From Saccharothrix sp. NRRL B-16348 (GTDB lineage: Bacteria; Actinomycetota; Actinomycetes; Mycobacteriales; Pseudonocardiaceae), in NCBI RefSeq assembly GCF_001280085.1, contig NZ_LGED01000212.1, forward strand, positions 5,173-69,172: a stretch of DNA of 64,000 bases, read 5' to 3'. The notes beneath the pieces are model-generated. The model ran no database searches and was not told the origin of the DNA. It saw nothing but the letters and a program-made list of their open reading frames with translations. Positions 45,537 to 54,634 of the stretch are shown piece after piece (position 1 is the stretch's first letter; each line of letters opens with the position of its first letter). The translations under genes and the position numbers were made by a program.

Positions 45537-46091
45537 TTACCAACCGCCGCCGTCGCCTCCGTAGTGCGCCCAGACCATCTGGCCGGCGTCGCCGGTGATC
45601 CTGGCCGCCGTGGAGGTCTTCGCCGCCAGCACCGGATTCCCGGCCACCGGTTCCATCAGGTCACGGACTGCGGTGCCGAGGTCGATCATCGCCCACGCGA
45701 TGCGCTCCACGTCGGTGTCGCTGAGGGTGTGCAGCTCCGTCTGCCCGGTCTGGCGCAGCGTGTCCAGGTCGGCCGCCGGCGTGCCCTCGCCGTACTCGGC
45801 CAGCGTGTCGGCGTCGACCAGCTCGTCGAGCCGGTCGGTGGCCACCGTGGCCTGGGCGGCGACGGTGAACGCGTCGATCCGCGTCGTGGTGGCGGGTGCG
45901 AAGTCGTGCAGGAGTTCGCTGACCACTCCGGCGATCGTCAGCGCGACCCGTGCGGCCATGATCCGCTCGGTGATCTCGCCGTCCGGCCGGTCGGCGGCCC
46001 GTCGGGCGGCGTGTGCCACGCCGGTCACCAGACCGGCCAGGCCGGTGGTCGTGCCAGCACGCAGCGGCGAGGTGGGTGGGGAGTCGTTCAT
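45537..46091 (-). CDS. Hypothetical helical protein
   Basis: 184 residues from the ATG at 46091. It is entirely helical by eye (AARVALTIAGVVSELLHDF, DTDVERIAWAMIDLGTAVRD), with two parts of similar spacing, and no signal peptide. I recognise no family. It ends next to the Tn3 fragment and may be old neighbour sequence. Confidence 0.55.
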   Translation of the reverse strand: MNDSPPTSPLRAGTTTGLAGLVTGVAHAARRAADRPDGEITERIMAARVALTIAGVVSELLHDFAPATTTRIDAFTVAAQATVATDRLDELVDADTLAEYGEGTPAADLDTLRQTGQTELHTLSDTDVERIAWAMIDLGTAVRDLMEPVAGNPVLAAKTSTAARITGDAGQMVWAHYGGDGGGW

Positions 46092-46274
46092 GCCGCGCAT
46101 AGTGGCCCGCCGTGCGCGGCTACCGACCGGTCGTCACGGCCCCCCGGTAGCGCAGGCCGAAAAACAACGGTTGGCCTTGTCGGCGCTGATCCGTACGCGT
46201 TCGGCACTGATCACTCGCGGTTCGGGGCCTTCGGGGACCACTGCACGCCTGGTCGCTTGCTATGCACGAGGTCG

Positions 46275-46589
46275 TCAGGCGGCTGGCGGCGTAGCGTCGC
46301 TGGTCGTGTCCGTCGGGCGGAACGGAGTGGCGAGTGAGACCGCGGCGGCGAGCACGCTGAGCAGCAGCGCGGTGTACGCCCAGAAGCGGCGGTCCATAAT
46401 GTCGTTGTCGCACATCATGCCGTACCCGCCGGTGCCGTGGTCGATCCGGGAAACCGAGGTGCCGCAGCTGACCGAGGGGAGGGTCGGGTTCGGCTCGGTC
46501 GAGACGTCCGTGACCAGTCCGATCGTGCCGACGACGGCCAGCAGAACGGCGGCGACGAGGAGGAGGGCCATGCGCAGAGCGGACGACAC
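46275..46589 (-). CDS. Small membrane protein
   Basis: 104 residues from a GTG at 46589 with GGAGG six bases upstream. Two hydrophobic segments (MALLLVAAVLLAVVGTIGLV and FWAYTALLLSVLAAAVSLA) flank an extracytoplasmic loop with two Cys (PSVSCGTSV and GYGMMCDND), probably disulfide-linked. Function unknown. Confidence 0.6.
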   Translation of the reverse strand: MSSALRMALLLVAAVLLAVVGTIGLVTDVSTEPNPTLPSVSCGTSVSRIDHGTGGYGMMCDNDIMDRRFWAYTALLLSVLAAAVSLATPFRPTDTTSDATPPAA

Positions 46590-47319
46590 GAGCGGCCTCC
46601 GAGGGTGGGGTAAGTCCTCATCCTGACGGGGGGCGTGCGCCCCGCGCACCGCGTTACTGCGGATCGTCGGGGTGGCACCCCGCGCACACGCTAGCGGGCG
46701 TGCGGATCGCCCCCGGCTTGCAGTGGCCGCCTCCCGGGCGTGCTGGGCGCGCACGACGTCGCCGGGAACCCGCAGGTTGTCGGGCCTGGTGGTCTGCATG
46801 GCCAGGCAGGTCTCCAGCGGGGTGTCGAGCGCGATCGCGACGTCGAGGGCAACGACGGGATCGTCAGCCTGGGTTGTGGTCTGGACGGGTGGTCGATGGT
46901 TGTCGTCCCGTGACCGGCACTGCGGCCGGGCCTACGGTGTTCGGGAACAGCCCATCGCCGGCAGCTCGGACGCATCTGTCCGGAGCGGGCGGGGAAGGAG
47001 CTGGGATGTCGTTTCGTCGGCAAATCGGGGTACGGCGGGTACGAGCGCGACGATTACGCCACGCAGTACCAGGCAGGGTAGTACCAGGCGGGCCAGTCAG
47101 GGCGGCCATTGGAGACCGACGCCAGCGTGTTGCAGTGGGAGCGTGGGTTGACCGCGCCACTGGCGGCGTTGATCGCGCATCTGCACTTGTTGATGATCGA
47201 GGCCCGGCTGACCCGCGCACGCATCATGGCCAGCTTCGTCGACGACGCCACCAGCGGCGAAACCCCGCTCTATCACGTTCCTGACGGGCCGGGGTGGCTG
47301 GCGTGTCAACCGCTGGCGC
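46590..47319. other. Region with kinase and helical-protein remnants
   Basis: On the minus strand, VVALDVAIALDTPLETCLAM and RVPGDVVRAQHAREAA (46700-46870) are the C-terminal half of a P-loop polynucleotide-kinase-like protein; the P-loop half is absent. On the plus strand, TDASVLQWERGLTAPLAALI and RIMASFVDDATSGETPLYHV (47109-47300) look coding but lack a credible end and may belong to a broken 5' part of the next gene. Confidence 0.45.
46700..46870 (-). pseudogene. Fragment of a P-loop (zeta/polynucleotide kinase-like) protein
   Basis: IALDTPLETCLAM and DNLRVPGDVVRAQHAR match the lid and C-terminal helix region of AAA_33-type kinases. The upstream P-loop half is not present and the frame runs into unrelated sequence. 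Confidence 0.45.
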
Positions 47320-48423
47320 GTGTCCGACCAGATGGTCCCGCGCGACAAGCGCACCCCGCCGGACACACTGCTGGTCGACCGGATCGTCATCCTCGCGACT
47401 CGTGCCACCGGCCAGGACATCGCCGGTGTCCGGCGCAAGGTCGGACGACTCCACCAGGCCGCTGTCGAAGCCGCCCGCGCGCGACTTTCAGATGACCCGG
47501 ACGGCCGCGAGGCCGCGGTCCACGACGGAGTACAGCGCCTCAGGGCGGACCTGGCCGACGCCTGGAACCGTATCGACCGGTTCGCCGTCGATGCCGCGGA
47601 CACCGTCACCGAGTACAAGCAGTTCCTCCGCACAGTCGATCAACAGTTGCTGGCCAAGGAGGAGGAGTACGGCGAGCGCCTGCGCGCCGTCACGGGTGAC
47701 CGCCGCCTCGAAATGAAGAGTTTCTACTCGGATATGAAGGCCGTGGTCGCGCGGCACCACCCGAAACTCAAGGACTACGCCATCGAGTTGCAGCGCCTCC
47801 AGGACGACGCGGCGCAGATGTGGCGCGTCCTGGAGATGCTCCAGACCGAGTTGATCACCCTCCGCGCGGAGAACGACTGTTTGCACACCGCAGCCCGCGC
47901 CGACGACCTGATCCTGAACGCGGGTTCGGAGGTCGACCGCCAACTGCATGAACGGTTCGAATCGCTGGGCACCTGGGCAGCCGATCTGGCCAGAAGGAGT
48001 GCCCGCGTGCAGGATCAGGTCGACGGTGTCGAACGCGACTCTCCCGCAGTCCACTACACCGACCGGTACCCGATGGCTGCGCTCGTTGAACCACGTTTCC
48101 CTGTCTACCGGTCGGTCCACCTCACGGCGGAACCGCGCGACGATCACCCCGGCTTCACGCGAAGAGAGCTCGTTCTTTTCCTCGCCGCATTGGTGATCGC
48201 CATCGTGATCATGCTGCTCTGGCTGGCGCGACATCGGCGAACGGTCCCACCCATTGGTGCTGCTCCGTGCCGAAGTGGCTATGCCAAGAGCTGTAAGCAC
48301 TGGTCAGGTGTGGTTCGGGCGGGACTCTGTAAAGCCGTCGCGCTTGACGCCCGCGGCCACACCACAGCTGCGATAGGATCGTTACGAGGAACGCGATCCC
48401 ACGCAGATCATCGCTCGCGGTGA
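47320..48423 (+). CDS. Coiled-coil protein with C-terminal membrane anchor
   Basis: 367 residues from a GTG at 47320, start uncertain. Residues 30-240 are a long helical/coiled-coil region (VQRLRADLADAWNRIDRF, LQDDAAQMWRVLEMLQTELI). A transmembrane segment lies near residues 288-306 (LVLFLAALVIAIVIMLLWLA), followed by RHRR and a 55-residue tail of unusual composition that may be acquired sequence. Topology suggests a cytosolic coiled coil tethered to the membrane. No family is recognised. Confidence 0.6.
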   Translation: MSDQMVPRDKRTPPDTLLVDRIVILATRATGQDIAGVRRKVGRLHQAAVEAARARLSDDPDGREAAVHDGVQRLRADLADAWNRIDRFAVDAADTVTEYKQFLRTVDQQLLAKEEEYGERLRAVTGDRRLEMKSFYSDMKAVVARHHPKLKDYAIELQRLQDDAAQMWRVLEMLQTELITLRAENDCLHTAARADDLILNAGSEVDRQLHERFESLGTWAADLARRSARVQDQVDGVERDSPAVHYTDRYPMAALVEPRFPVYRSVHLTAEPRDDHPGFTRRELVLFLAALVIAIVIMLLWLARHRRTVPPIGAAPCRSGYAKSCKHWSGVVRAGLCKAVALDARGHTTAAIGSLRGTRSHADHRSR

Positions 48424-48549
48424 ATCGCACGAACGCCATCGGTGACGGCCGCCGTGGTGGCGAAGAGCAACGAGCCCGTTTTGTTGGGTGGGCCCGATAC
48501 GACGCCAACGACCGCACGGCTGGCATGTGCTCGATTTGCTCTGTAGTCA

Positions 48550-49191
48550 CTAGGACTTTGGTGCGACCGCTCCGAAGGGCACCGATGCGACGTCGGTCCA
48601 CTCGTATGCCTTGCGGTCGCGATTGAGGTTGATCAGCGATACAGAGGACACGGTGACCTTCCCCGTGTGCTCGCCATGGATGCGCAGGGCTTCGGCGAGA
48701 GGTTCGGCGGCTCCGGCGGCGTTGGAGTAGGCGAGGCTGACGTGAGCCCGGAACCCGGTTTCGGGTTCGGGCACGTTGTCCGGTCCCCAGACGTCGCCGA
48801 TGGCGGCGCGGAGGGCCAGCCGCAGTTGCGCCAGCGGTTCCAGCGGTCGGGCGGGCATCTGGATGGTCTCGGGGTCGACGTGGGCCGGGCCGATGGTGAC
48901 GGTGAAGGGCTCCAGTTCGGCGCAGCGCTTGCGGGCCGCCTCCACGATGCGGTTCACGTCGTCGCGGAGCACTTCGTCGGTGAAGCCGATGCCCTGGAGT
49001 GTCAGGTGCAGCCATCGTGGGGGAACCGGGTCGAGTTGGGGCAGCGCCGCCAGAACGGGCGCATAGTCGGTAACAAGCTGTTGCGCGCCTGGCTGGTCGC
49101 CGAAAGTGATGTGCCAGGTGTAGAACGACCTGCCGACCTTCCAGCCCGGCCTCCACCACCAGTGGTCGCGCATCGGTTCCGGCTCGTTCAC
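48550..49191 (-). CDS. 2H phosphoesterase (2'-5' RNA ligase-like)
   Basis: 213 residues from a GTG at 49191; the ATG seven codons in is an alternative. The two HxT/S motifs are WLHLTLQGIGF and FRAHVSLAYS, spaced as in the family. Family knowledge: 2H enzymes cleave 2'-5' bonds, cyclic phosphates or ADP-ribose phosphates; phage members degrade cyclic-nucleotide alarm signals. No CBASS cyclase is seen in the window. It stands alone between a degraded region and module 2. Confidence 0.85.
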   Translation of the reverse strand: MNEPEPMRDHWWWRPGWKVGRSFYTWHITFGDQPGAQQLVTDYAPVLAALPQLDPVPPRWLHLTLQGIGFTDEVLRDDVNRIVEAARKRCAELEPFTVTIGPAHVDPETIQMPARPLEPLAQLRLALRAAIGDVWGPDNVPEPETGFRAHVSLAYSNAAGAAEPLAEALRIHGEHTGKVTVSSVSLINLNRDRKAYEWTDVASVPFGAVAPKS

Positions 49192-49456
49192 GCGGTCAAC
49201 TCCCTTGTCCCGGTCTCACTGCAAAGTCGATCATGGCGCCGCGGATCCTTCTCGTCGTCGCGTCGGCCGTCCCACCCACATGGCTTCCGGCACTGCCGGA
49301 GATCGGAGCTGGCTCCGTTGCGCGAGTTCTTCCAGCACACCGCCGGCGAAAGAATGCGATGACGACTGATACGACCGCAGGGCGTCGTCGCGGTCATTTG
49401 TCGGAGCCATGCCTGCTCCGCAGGCACCGTGTCGTCCGGACCGCCGGGTACGCCGG
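49192..49456. other. Intergenic region containing most of repeat copy 2
   Basis: No gene. It is largely the 49294-49491 repeat and lies between the 2H phosphoesterase start and the phosphotransferase stop. Confidence 0.5.
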
Positions 49457-49491
49457 TCATGGGTTGTGCCATGCCGCGGTGGATTCGCGGT
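49294..49491 (+). repeat. About 200-bp direct repeat, copy 2
   Basis: A close copy of 44044-44243 in the same orientation. Its right end includes the last codons of the phosphotransferase at 49457, so the other copy carries a relic of that gene's 3' end. Confidence 0.75.
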
Positions 49492-50347
49492 GGTGTAGGA
49501 CGTGCAGGCGGTGGCGTAACACGGTGACGGCTTCGGTGTCGCCATGGTCGGCGCGGCGGATGAAGGAGCCGAGGGTGTGCAGGTCGCGGAGGCCGCGCAG
49601 GGTCGGCAGGCCGGGCCAGTCGCGCAGGTCGTGGCCGTAGGCTCGGGCGAAGCGGTCCAGTTCGGTGGTGGTGCGGCCCATGCGGATGCCCTGGTAGGTG
49701 TTGGCCAGGTCCAGTTCGCGCGGGCCGGTGGCGGTCTCGTCCCAGTCGCCGAGCAGCCACTGGCCGCTGAGGGTGTCGAGCAGCATGTTGCCGGGGTAGG
49801 CGTCGCCGTGCAGGTGGCCGTTGCCCAGTGGGAAGTCGAGTGTGGCGTAGTCGGCCAGCAGTGCGTCTGCGGTGTCGGCGAGCCAGGCACGGTCGCCGGG
49901 GGATAGGCAGGCGGCCGTGGCGATGGCGGTGCGAAGGGAGGCGAGGGGCCGGTAGACGGGCAGGTCGACCGGTGGTGGCGGGAGTCGGTGCAGTTCGCGC
50001 AGCAGGCGGCCCAGCTCGGCCGGATCGGGCCGTGGGGGCGGGTCGGGTTGGGGGTAGTGGGTCCAGAAGGTGACCACGAGCCCGTCGCCGACGATCGGTT
50101 CGCCATGGGGCAGTGGGGCGGTGGCGGGGAAGCCCTGGCCGGTCAGCCAGCCGGCGACCGCCACCGCGCGCTCGGCGGCGGCCCGGTCGCCGGTGTGCAC
50201 GCGGGCGACGGCGTCGACAGCGGGCAGCAGGTAGACCGTGGTGGCGTGGCGGTGCAGCAGCCGCAGCCCGCTGGTGTCCAGCCCCATCCGGTGGGCCCCG
50301 TCCACCACGAGTCCGGCGGGGTCCTGGTCAGGGTGCAGTGCGATCAC
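49457..50347 (-). CDS. APH-like phosphotransferase coupled to an XRE-TPR regulator (module 2)
   Basis: 296 residues from a GTG at 50347, overlapping the XRE gene by 20 bp. The kinase motifs are GHLHGDAYPGNMLL and LLGDWDETATGPRELDL. The N-lobe has LHRHATTVYLLPAVDAVARV, close to the module 1 protein. It is a paralogue of 23165-24073 in the same genetic arrangement. The substrate is unknown; a regulatory or signal-modifying kinase is as likely as antibiotic inactivation. Confidence 0.85.
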   Translation of the reverse strand: MIALHPDQDPAGLVVDGAHRMGLDTSGLRLLHRHATTVYLLPAVDAVARVHTGDRAAAERAVAVAGWLTGQGFPATAPLPHGEPIVGDGLVVTFWTHYPQPDPPPRPDPAELGRLLRELHRLPPPPVDLPVYRPLASLRTAIATAACLSPGDRAWLADTADALLADYATLDFPLGNGHLHGDAYPGNMLLDTLSGQWLLGDWDETATGPRELDLANTYQGIRMGRTTTELDRFARAYGHDLRDWPGLPTLRGLRDLHTLGSFIRRADHGDTEAVTVLRHRLHVLHHRESTAAWHNP

Positions 50348-51689
50348 CGGACGAATCTAGCGACCGCGCCGCCGTGGGCGCGTCGAGCAGGTCGCCCAAC
50401 AGCTCCCGGGCGCGTTGGACGCCGCCGACGTCGCTGATCAACCGCCGGGTGCGGCGGACCGCGGGTGGTAGTTGCGCGATGCGCTCACCGAATGGCAGGT
50501 GCCGCAGCGGCGCCAAGGCCGCCGCGGCGGCGTCGAAGTCCCGGTCGCGCAGGTGGCTGTGCGCGAGCACGATGCGGGTGAGTGCGACATCGCCGTAGGA
50601 CCGCTCCTGTTCGGGTGCGGCGGCGTAGGCGGTGAGCGCGTCATGGGCGTGGCGGCGCGCGGCGGCAGGGTCGCCGAGCAGGTCGTGGGTGCCGGCGCGG
50701 TAGTAGGCCTGCTTGGTGTGCGGGAAGGTGAAGATCCCGCCGAAGGCGCTGACTTCGTCGTGCCGGTCGGGCAGTGTCTCCAGGTCGTGCAGGCGCCGCA
50801 GGGCGTCGAGGGCCCGAGCGGCGTCGCCTGTCCGTGCGCTCACCCGCGCTTCCAGGGCCACGGTGCGCCGGATGGTCTGCGTCCCGACCGCTCCTGCCGA
50901 GACCGGGGTGAGGAATCTCAGCGCTGCGGCCGGGGTAGGGCTCCACTCCAGGGCCAGGGCGGCGCTGCCGCGTGCCCACACACGCAGCGCGTCGCTGTCG
51001 GCGGCTTCGGCGCAGCGCTCGGCGGTGTGCAACTGGGCACGGGCGGCGGCGGGGTCGCCCAGATTCTGCGACGCGGAAGCCAGCAGCAGGCACCCGGTCC
51101 CGGCGACGAGGTAGGCGTCGCGGAGTTGACGGGGCCGCACACCTCGACGGATCAACGTGAACGCGGCGTCGCGGACCCCGACGATGCGGGGGAGCAGGTC
51201 GACCGCGGGGGTGTGGACGTACTCGGTGGCCAGTTCCGCCAGTGACACGGCCAGCCAGTCCAGGTCGGGGTCGTCGACCGTGGCGGTCGCCAGTACGGAG
51301 CCGAAGTCGAGTGCGCGGCGCGCCGCGGCGGACATCAGCGCCTGCACATCGACCGGTTCCCCGGCCGCCGGTCGGCCGCCAGGCAGCGCGGCGTCGTCCG
51401 GCGGCGGTGTGCGGTGTGCTTGCTCCTGACGAGCGGTCCCCTGTGTTTCGCCTGTCGATCGAACGCCGTGCGGTTCGCCGATCGGGAGTCCGTCGAGGAG
51501 TCGGTCGAGGTCGTCCATGGTGACGTGGAGTGCGTCGGCCAGGGCAGGGCGCTGTTCGGGCAGTGGGGTGCTGGTGCCGGCTTCCCAGGTGCGCACGGTC
51601 CTGGCGTTGACGCCGATTTTTTCGCCGAGGCGTTCCTGACTCAGCCCGTACATCATCCGCCGCTGCTGAAGCGTCTCCCGCCTCGCCAT
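50328..51689 (-). CDS. XRE-family HTH regulator with TPR-like region (module 2)
   Basis: 453 residues from the ATG at 51689. The HTH at residues 5-60 contains LSQERLGEKIGVNARTVRTW, almost that of the module 1 regulator. A Pro/Arg-rich linker (about 75-110) leads to a helical repeat region (LRDAYLVAGTGCLLLASASQ, RAQLHTAERCAEAAD). Its upstream region resembles that of module 1. It probably controls its own operon and perhaps binds a small ligand through the repeats. Confidence 0.87.
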   Translation of the reverse strand: MARRETLQQRRMMYGLSQERLGEKIGVNARTVRTWEAGTSTPLPEQRPALADALHVTMDDLDRLLDGLPIGEPHGVRSTGETQGTARQEQAHRTPPPDDAALPGGRPAAGEPVDVQALMSAAARRALDFGSVLATATVDDPDLDWLAVSLAELATEYVHTPAVDLLPRIVGVRDAAFTLIRRGVRPRQLRDAYLVAGTGCLLLASASQNLGDPAAARAQLHTAERCAEAADSDALRVWARGSAALALEWSPTPAAALRFLTPVSAGAVGTQTIRRTVALEARVSARTGDAARALDALRRLHDLETLPDRHDEVSAFGGIFTFPHTKQAYYRAGTHDLLGDPAAARRHAHDALTAYAAAPEQERSYGDVALTRIVLAHSHLRDRDFDAAAAALAPLRHLPFGERIAQLPPAVRRTRRLISDVGGVQRARELLGDLLDAPTAARSLDSSGDRTAP

Positions 51690-52113
51690 CGCTACGTGAC
51701 ACCTCCCGTATCCAGGCCGGACACGCTAGACGAGATCCACTGGATTCAGCAGGTCGCGCCCGGTCACCGGTTGGCAGATCACCCGTTCGATGTAGGAGCG
51801 GTTCCTCAAGATCTCCTCAAGATCGCCGGTTGCGCACCTGGCTCCGCCAGGTATTGGGCGATTGGCTTGTGGCCGGTATCCGCCATCGTCCCGGTTTCGT
51901 AATCACGGTGGCCTTTCGCTTCGAGAAGGGTCCGCCGCCGCGCGCGTGGCCTGGACGACGGCGGATGCCCTGATGCATGTGAACCCACGCTTGGAGCACT
52001 TCGCGTATGCCGTCCGTCGTCTTCCCGATCGTCGCAGCCGCCGTCTCGCTGTCCGCTTCGGATACACGGTCGACCACGACTACCTGCACGACCGTGAGTG
52101 TTGAGAGGACGGC
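51690..52113. other. Divergent intergenic region between module 2 and the NB-ARC gene
   Basis: It contains the XRE-gene promoter region (GGACACGCTAG as in module 1) and dispersed repeat copy d at 51815-51841, preceded by a nearly doubled CTCAAGATC. No gene is supported. Confidence 0.5.
51815..51841 (+). repeat. Dispersed repeat copy d
   Basis: Identical over 27 bases to 41779-41805. The upstream CAAGAT-TCCTCAAG block is also shared with copy c. Confidence 0.75.
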
Positions 52114-54449
52114 ATGACCTCCGACGGCGTCGAGGTGAGCAACCGGCTCGACGGGATTGTGCACGGCCCGGCCGCGCAGGCAGGCCAGATCGACGTCATG
52201 CACATTCATGCCTCGACCGCTTCTGCCGCGCCGATCCCGTGGCAGCTTCCGCCGGCCCCGCGGGCGTTCACCGATCGACAGGACGACCGTGAGCGGTTGA
52301 ACCACGTGTTGACCGGCACCAGGGGGGACGACGCGGATGGCGGGATGGCCGCCGGCCCGGTGGTCATCGGCCTGTACGGCCCGACCGGTATCGGCAAGTC
52401 TGCGCTGGCCGTGCGGTGGCTGCACGAACAGCACGATCGGCTCCCGGACGGGCAGCTGCACGCCCGGTTCGACACCGGCGGCCCGGTGGACGCTCCCGAT
52501 CCGGATTCCGTTGTCAGCGGGTTCCTGCTCGCTCTCGGCATCGCCCAGTACGCACTGCCTGCCGAGCCCGATCAGGGGGTGGCGCTGTACCGGCCCCCGA
52601 CCGTCGACCGTGTGTTGGCGGTGCTGCTCGACGACATCGGCGACGCGGGGGAGGTGGCGCCGTCGTTGCCCAGCGGATCCGGCCGCTGGCGGCTGTAACC
52701 AGTCGACGCCCGCTCGGGCAGCTTGTCGGCCGGAGTGCGCAGCCGCACCACGTCGCGGCACTGGACCACGACAACGGCCTCGCCCTGCACAGGGCAATCA
52801 CCGACCCCGCTCGCGTACACGCCCACCTTGACGCCGCCGCGCTCGTCCGTCTCCGCGACGGGCGTCGCATGGCCATCGCGGCTCCGGCCGCGACCGCGGT
52901 GATCCGTGCGGGCGTGCCGCCGGCCGGGCTGGTCGCGGATCTCACCGAACAACCGCTGGACATCTTCGATCGGGATGGTGACAACTTCGTGGTACGCGCA
53001 CTGCAGGCTGACTACGACGGCCTGGACCCACTGGGCCAAGAATTGTTCCGCCTGCTCGGAGTCCAACCGGTCAACCGGTTCCCCTTCCCGATACCGGCCG
53101 CGCTGATCGCACCCCCACAGAACCGTCCAACCCCGCTCGACGCCGTGGCCGCACGCGACGAGACGGGAGTCGACCCCGCTGGTGGTTCGCGGTCCCGCCA
53201 CACGGGCCGTGTACGTCGGGTCCTCGACGATCTCGTCACCGCCGACCTGCTCGTCCACCACCCTGCGGACAACGAGCCGTCGGCCGAGGTCACGGATCCG
53301 ACCGGCGTGACCGGACCGATATGGACGATCGGCGCGGCCCAGCAGCGCCTCGCCCGCGACCTCGCCGAAGCACTCGACCCTTCGGATGTGCGGGTCGCCG
53401 CGCTGGTCCGCGTGGTCGACGTGGTGCTGTGGCCGGCATTGCACGCCGCCGACTCTGTCGTCACGCCCTACCGGCGCCGCACGCCCTACCCGACGCCTCC
53501 GGACGGCCCGGCCGGGTCCGGTGGGCTGGGGGTGTTCGTCGACCGCCGGGATGCGTTGACCTGGCTGGAACGCCACGTCGACACCGTCGCCGCCTACGTC
53601 CGCGCTCTGTACGCGGCCGCCGAATACGAGCGAGTCTGGCACCTGGTCGACGCGCTGTGGGCACTGTGGCTGCACCGCAAGCACTACACGCTGAGGTTGG
53701 AGCTGGACGCGCTCGCGCTGCGCGCCGCCCAGGCGTTGGGCGATGAGTCCAAACAGGCGGAGATGTTCAAGCGGATCGGCCTCGCGCAGAACTCCCTGGG
53801 CGCCTACGACGAGGCGAAAGAGGCACTCATGGCGGGCCTCGCGTTGCGCCTGAAGCTGCGTGACCGCTGGGGTGAGGCCGACTGCCGCAGCGCTCTGGGC
53901 CTGCACTACCAGGCCGTCGGCGACGTGGAGACCGGCAGCGTCCAGTTCCGGCTCGCGGCACAGTCGTACCGACAGCTGGGGGCGTACCGCGAGACGGCAC
54001 TGACCCACCACAACCTCGGCGTGCTCCAGCTCGACGCCGGCCGGGTCGGCCTGGCACAGGTCATGTTGTCCCGGACGGTCGGGGAGTTCGCGGCGTTGGC
54101 CGAACCCGACGAGTACAACGCCTTGCGGGTCCGCATCGACCTGGCCCGCGTCCACCTCGCCGCCAAGCACTTCCGGGCCGCCCGTGACCACGCGGTCGAG
54201 GCCCTCGACGGGCTGCGGCGGCTCGGCAACCCCGCCGAGCAGGCCCGCGCCCTGGAAGTCCTCGCCGACATCGCCCACGCCACCGCCGACCTGTCCTACC
54301 TGCCCAGGCTCGCCGACGCCCTCACCTTGTACGAGTCGGTCGACTCGCCGCACGCCGACCGGATCCGTGAGCGCTTGGCCGCCGACCGGCCCGCGACCGA
54401 GACCGAGGCCCAGAAAAGCCTCGGGGAGAACGGCGGGCAGCGCCCATGA
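52114..54449 (+). pseudogene. NB-ARC (STAND) NTPase with TPR region, one frameshift
   Basis: The N-terminal part (ATG at 52114) has a motif region (HGPAAQAGQIDVMHIH), AFTDRQDD, Walker A GLYGPTGIGKSALAVRW and Walker B VLAVLLDDIG. Just after SLPSGSG near 52685 the frame is lost; one base change restores VTSRRPLGQLVGR in the second frame. That frame runs on through a winged helix, WLERHVDTVAAYVRAL and TPRs (AQNSLGAYDEAKEALM, GVLQLDAGRVGLAQ) to 54449. Otherwise complete (about 778 residues). It heads the cluster of wHTH/TPR genes downstream and would be its only NTPase. Confidence 0.82.
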
Positions 54450-54634
54450 CCACGACGACGCGTGTCAGGTCTGCGCACGCCACCTGCTTACCCGCACGCG
54501 CCTGGACGCTGTGCTCGCCGCGACAGCCGACGACACGCACCCACACGAGGTGAGCAGCCCGCCGACGACCGACCGACCTTCTCACGCGTCGCAGCCCTGC
54601 TGACCATCGCGTCACCGATCGACAAGGAACCGTT
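54450..54634. other. Short gap before the first wHTH/TPR gene
   Basis: 185 bp. An ATG at 54446 overlapping the NB-ARC stop opens a 35-codon frame, and another frame here reads DACQVCARHLLTRTRLDAVL without a start. A broken small protein is possible but not supported enough to call. Confidence 0.35.
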
